This document shows positions 7,028 to 9,169 of a DNA stretch of 9,169 bases, one piece after another. The translations under genes and the position numbers were made by a program. The stretch is from Methanobacteriota archaeon (GTDB lineage Archaea > Thermoplasmatota > E2 > DHVEG-1). The notes beneath the pieces were generated by a model that saw only the letters and a program-made list of their open reading frames with translations, ran no database searches and was not told the DNA's origin. Where the stretch lies: contig CAIYYQ010000361.1 in NCBI GenBank assembly GCA_903930505.1, positions 1-9,169 of the forward strand. The letters are read 5' to 3'. Each line of letters opens with the position of its first letter. The first letter of the stretch is position 1.

Positions 7028-7587
7028 GGATATCCCCCGATAAGAAAAATTTTTGGTTCACTCAAGACGTTTTTTATAAAAGGATCTTTTTCTTTTATTC
7101 TGCGATGGAACTCTTCAGACTCAAACACCACGTAGTTGATTTCCCGGGAAATTGATTTCTCCAGATTTTTCATAAGGATCGTTAATTTTTGTTCATCAAC
7201 AGATCCGACGATAAAAACATCGATATCACTGTGTATCCCTGTGGTTCCTTTCGCATAGGAACCATAAATAAATGCAAGTGAGATTGAGCCGATATCAGAA
7301 AGATGATCGCAGAGTGTTTTTGCTACTCCTTCTGTCTTCAGAAAAATGGATGTTAATTCATGAAAAAGAGGCATGTTTTTATTGATCATGTAATATTTTG
7401 TATTTCCTTTTCTTAGGCTGGTGAATAGCCCGATTTCTTCAAGGTTTGAAAGCTCCCGGCGAATAGAGTTAATGTTTTCTTTGGTCATTCTTGTAAGTTC
7501 CCTGATGTAACGTTCTTTTTCAGGGTTTAAAAGAAAAATAGTGAGTAATTTCACTCGGGTTTTCGATGTAAACAAACGCTCAAGCAT
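7024..7587 (-). CDS. Winged-helix DNA-binding + MNT nucleotidyltransferase (putative antitoxin)
   Basis: The 187-residue protein joins two parts. Residues 1-75 look like a winged helix (YIRELTRMTKENINSIRRELSNLEEIGLF, then the wing RKGNTKYYMI). Residues about 100-187 are a minimal nucleotidyltransferase with FIYGSYAKGTTGIHSDIDVFIVG: G109-S110 and the metal-binding pair D121/D123. The C-terminal segment DPFIKNVLSEPKIFLIG is usual for this archaeal wHTH-NTase family. In type VII toxin-antitoxin pairs the MNT protein AMPylates and silences the HEPN toxin; the same is inferred here from gene coupling. The fused DNA-binding part suggests it also controls its own promoter. The ATG at 7587 has no ribosome binding site, and the TATA box lies about 25 bases upstream, so the mRNA is probably leaderless. 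Confidence 0.85.
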   Translation of the reverse strand: MLERLFTSKTRVKLLTIFLLNPEKERYIRELTRMTKENINSIRRELSNLEEIGLFTSLRKGNTKYYMINKNMPLFHELTSIFLKTEGVAKTLCDHLSDIGSISLAFIYGSYAKGTTGIHSDIDVFIVGSVDEQKLTILMKNLEKSISREINYVVFESEEFHRRIKEKDPFIKNVLSEPKIFLIGGYP

Positions 7588-7608
7588 GAATACAAAATGT
7601 ACTCAGTT

Positions 7609-7618
7609 GTATAAATAA
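7609..7618 (-). promoter_or_regulatory. TATA box for the MNT-HEPN operon (leaderless transcript)
   Basis: On the minus strand TTATTTATAC is an excellent archaeal box A, centred 26 bases before the ATG at 7587. RNA would therefore start at or within a base or two of the start codon. No ribosome binding site is visible, which agrees. The box borders repeat copy 2, so proteins bound to that repeat would lie just upstream of the promoter. Confidence 0.65.
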
Positions 7619-7619
7619 T

Positions 7620-7974
7620 TTATTCATCATGGGTTCGTTACTTACTTTTAAGTTCAATATCTGACAAAATTGAAATGCGGGAAAAACCAGGTCACTAAAA
7701 TGGGAAATGATAGGCGACAAAGATGGGAAATCAAAAGTGACACAAACGGGAAATATCCTAGGTGACACGGATGGGAATTATTTCTTGGAGGATGGGAAAT
7801 CAACGAGGCCGGTTTCAGGTGATACACTTGGGAAAAGCAAAAGTGATACAGATGGGAACTGTTTTTCTCCTGGAAAATAAGGGTTGATAGAGCACCTGTT
7901 TTTTATGTCAACGAAGGAGGTTTTAGGTGACACCAATGGGAAATAGCGGGTTTCTGACGATGATTTGGGAGATG
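7620..7974. repeat. Intergenic repeat copy 2 with a tandem 21-25-bp unit array
   Basis: This is the second copy, in the same orientation as 6203-6526 and about 30 bp longer. It fills the gap between the MNT gene and the surface-protein gene. It has about nine units, with GGG triplets at 7679, 7702, 7725, 7748, 7773, 7794, 7830, 7854 and 7938. Steps are 23, 23, 23, 25, 21, 36, 24 and 84 bp. The last two units and the 84-bp stretch between them (containing TGTTTTTCTCCTGGAAAA-like sequence) align with copy 1 without length change. The extra length lies in the middle (about 7773-7830), where one unit is partial or added. The CCTAGG linker is clearest at 7757-7762. No gene is supported here. Confidence 0.85.
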
Positions 7975-8002
7975 TGAAAATACAGTGATATTCTTCTATG
8001 AT

Positions 8003-8009
8003 AAAAAAA
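8003..8009 (-). terminator. Oligo-T terminator candidate for the surface-protein gene
   Basis: A run of seven T on the minus strand lies about 20 bases past the stop codon at 8029, before repeat copy 2 begins. There is no strong hairpin, as is usual for archaeal termination. Confidence 0.4.
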
Positions 8010-8028
8010 TAAACGTTGAGGGAGGGTA

Positions 8029-9168
8029 TCATGGTGTGTACGTAACCTCAAGTGTTGGAGGTGGATTTGCGGAGCCATATTCTTCAGCATATATACTTGA
8101 ATATGTTCCATCGCCATCTGATTGTAAACCGATAGCAAACCAATTAGATGTGAGTTGTGACTGGAGGTCTGAAACAGCTGAAGTTCCTAAATCTACCTCT
8201 TGATTTGTTCCAACAATGGGAAATCCATCAGGGTCAGCATATACAGTTCCTTCACCAATTTCATTATACACATCTTCATTTCCGCTCGTCGAGGGCCTTG
8301 TTCCAACCATTTCATGGATATGTCCATCATGAGTATGGGATTCTCCATGATATTTGAAGACAACTTTGGTAATAATAGCGGTATCAGGAATGCTGCTGAT
8401 ATCCCATTCTATATATGCTCTTGAAAGTGGATAACTTGAACCGAATAATAAGCTTGTCAAAGTATTTTGCCTGCTCCATCCCGGGGTATCTATATGTCCA
8501 TCTTCTGTTGGATTACTAAAAGTAGCAACCACAGGCGTATTTGAAGCCCAATGCGTACTCGCCTGGAAATGAACCTCAATCGTCCCCGCATGATCGCCGC
8601 CCACAGCACCAGCAGGCACATTAATCGAAATCTGCACCCACACAAAATCAGATGCATTACTTAAAACACGTCCATTGCTCCCAATCTGAAACGCATCATC
8701 ATTCCCACCACTCAGATTCTGCGTATATCGAACATGCACAGACTCATCCCACCCTGTGGTGATCTGAGTTGCACTGTCAGAGATATCAGGATACATCGTA
8801 CCAGTATCACCATCCCCTTTCGTAAGCACCCACGCAGTCGAACTCGCAGTATAATACGTCGTCCCATTATTATACAAAAACACACTTGTCGGATCATCCT
8901 CAGCCTTCAAACTCCCGTTCCCATGCAACCACACCTGCATATAATCACTCGTCCCACTCGTATTCGTCACCGTCACATGCGTAATATTCACCGCAAACGG
9001 CTCCTCATTTACAATCGCAAACGCAGCAGTATACGTCGTATTCATATTCGCGCTCCAATTCCCAAACTCAAGTCCAATCTTTGCATTCGAACCATTATCA
9101 CCACTGACCCGAAGCACACGCAGTCCATCAGCACTTGAATTGTCAGAACCCACAAAACGAATGTCTGC
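8029..9168 (-). CDS. Exported surface protein, C-terminal 379 residues (5' end outside window), DNRLRE-like C-terminus
   Basis: The frame is open to the right edge; the GTG at 9153 is probably internal, so the signal peptide would lie outside. The visible part has two beta-rich regions. Residues about 1-205 are Asn/Ser/Thr/Gly-rich and hold ten N-glycosylation sequons (NSS, NGS, NWS, NTT, NIT, NTS, NGS, NGT, NLS, NAS), ending in a strand pair, FVWVQISINVPAGA...GTIEVHFQA. Residues about 215-379 resemble a DNRLRE/CBM96-type beta-sandwich: LSRAYIEWDISSIPDTAIITKVVFKYH near its start and PPPTLEVTYTP at the very end. A His-rich loop (HGESHTHDGHIHE) lies inside this domain. An extracellular or cell-wall location is inferred. 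No transmembrane anchor is seen at the C-terminus. The exact function is unknown; adhesin or S-layer-associated protein are options. Confidence 0.75.
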   Translation of the reverse strand, partial: ADIRFVGSDNSSADGLRVLRVSGDNGSNAKIGLEFGNWSANMNTTYTAAFAIVNEEPFAVNITHVTVTNTSGTSDYMQVWLHGNGSLKAEDDPTSVFLYNNGTTYYTASSTAWVLTKGDGDTGTMYPDISDSATQITTGWDESVHVRYTQNLSGGNDDAFQIGSNGRVLSNASDFVWVQISINVPAGAVGGDHAGTIEVHFQASTHWASNTPVVATFSNPTEDGHIDTPGWSRQNTLTSLLFGSSYPLSRAYIEWDISSIPDTAIITKVVFKYHGESHTHDGHIHEMVGTRPSTSGNEDVYNEIGEGTVYADPDGFPIVGTNQEVDLGTSAVSDLQSQLTSNWFAIGLQSDGDGTYSSIYAEEYGSANPPPTLEVTYTP

Positions 9169-9169
9169 A

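Noticed and set aside
6251..7940. CRISPR array
   Set aside because: Units diverge from each other, steps are only 21-25 bp with no unique 30-40-bp spacers, and no cas genes are present.
7580..8032. Minus-strand ORFs (7580-7768 and 7778-8032) over repeat copy 2
   Set aside because: One overlaps the start and promoter of the MNT gene, the other the end of the surface-protein gene. Both read through repeat units in shifting frames, so they are chance ORFs.
8214..8224. ATGGGAAAT match to the repeat core inside the surface-protein gene
   Set aside because: It lacks the GTGACAC half, stands alone and is explained by the codons for a Gly-Phe-Pro-Ile stretch.

Overview
The window looks like chromosomal DNA of an archaeon. 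Three genes point that way: NMD3 (archaea and eukaryotes only), GatD (the archaeal tRNA-dependent amidotransferase) and a two-subunit ATP-citrate lyase. The control signals also fit: TATA boxes about 25 bases before predicted RNA starts, and oligo-T terminators. DNA is moderately AT-rich. A euryarchaeal or Thermoplasmata-type lineage is plausible, but the sequence alone does not fix the taxon.

Layout: (1) positions 2-652, + strand, hold the C-terminal part of NMD3, cut by the window's left edge. (2) gatD (677-1969, - strand) converges on it across a 24-bp gap. (3) A minus-strand operon runs from about 6091 to 2141. It encodes an HD-domain phosphohydrolase, then the ATP-grasp subunit of ATP-citrate lyase (aclB), then the large subunit (aclA: CoA-binding, CoA-ligase and citrate-synthase-like modules). 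aclA is split by one extra G in a five-G run, so it reads as two overlapping ORFs. (4) A minus-strand toxin-antitoxin-like pair (6611-7587) encodes a winged-helix plus MNT nucleotidyltransferase and a HEPN protein, joined by an ATGA overlap and apparently read from a leaderless promoter. (5) The C-terminal 379 residues of a large exported, probably N-glycosylated surface protein (8029-9168, - strand) run off the right edge.

The least ordinary part is non-coding. Two long, similar, same-orientation repeats (about 6203-6526 and 7620-7974) flank the MNT/HEPN pair. Each is built from imperfect 21-25-bp units with core GTGACAC-NN-ATGGGAAAT, followed by a unit pair separated by exactly 84 bp and a shared 16-bp end. 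Each copy also sits directly upstream, on the minus strand, of a predicted promoter (HD-acl operon; MNT-HEPN operon). They could be a dispersed intergenic repeat family, a regulatory or binding array, or the borders of a recombinable cassette. I know of no named element they match.

Metabolically, the acl operon would cleave citrate to acetyl-CoA and oxaloacetate with ATP and CoA, as in a reductive TCA cycle or for acetyl-CoA supply. The citrate-synthase-like module seems longer than in well-known AclA proteins.
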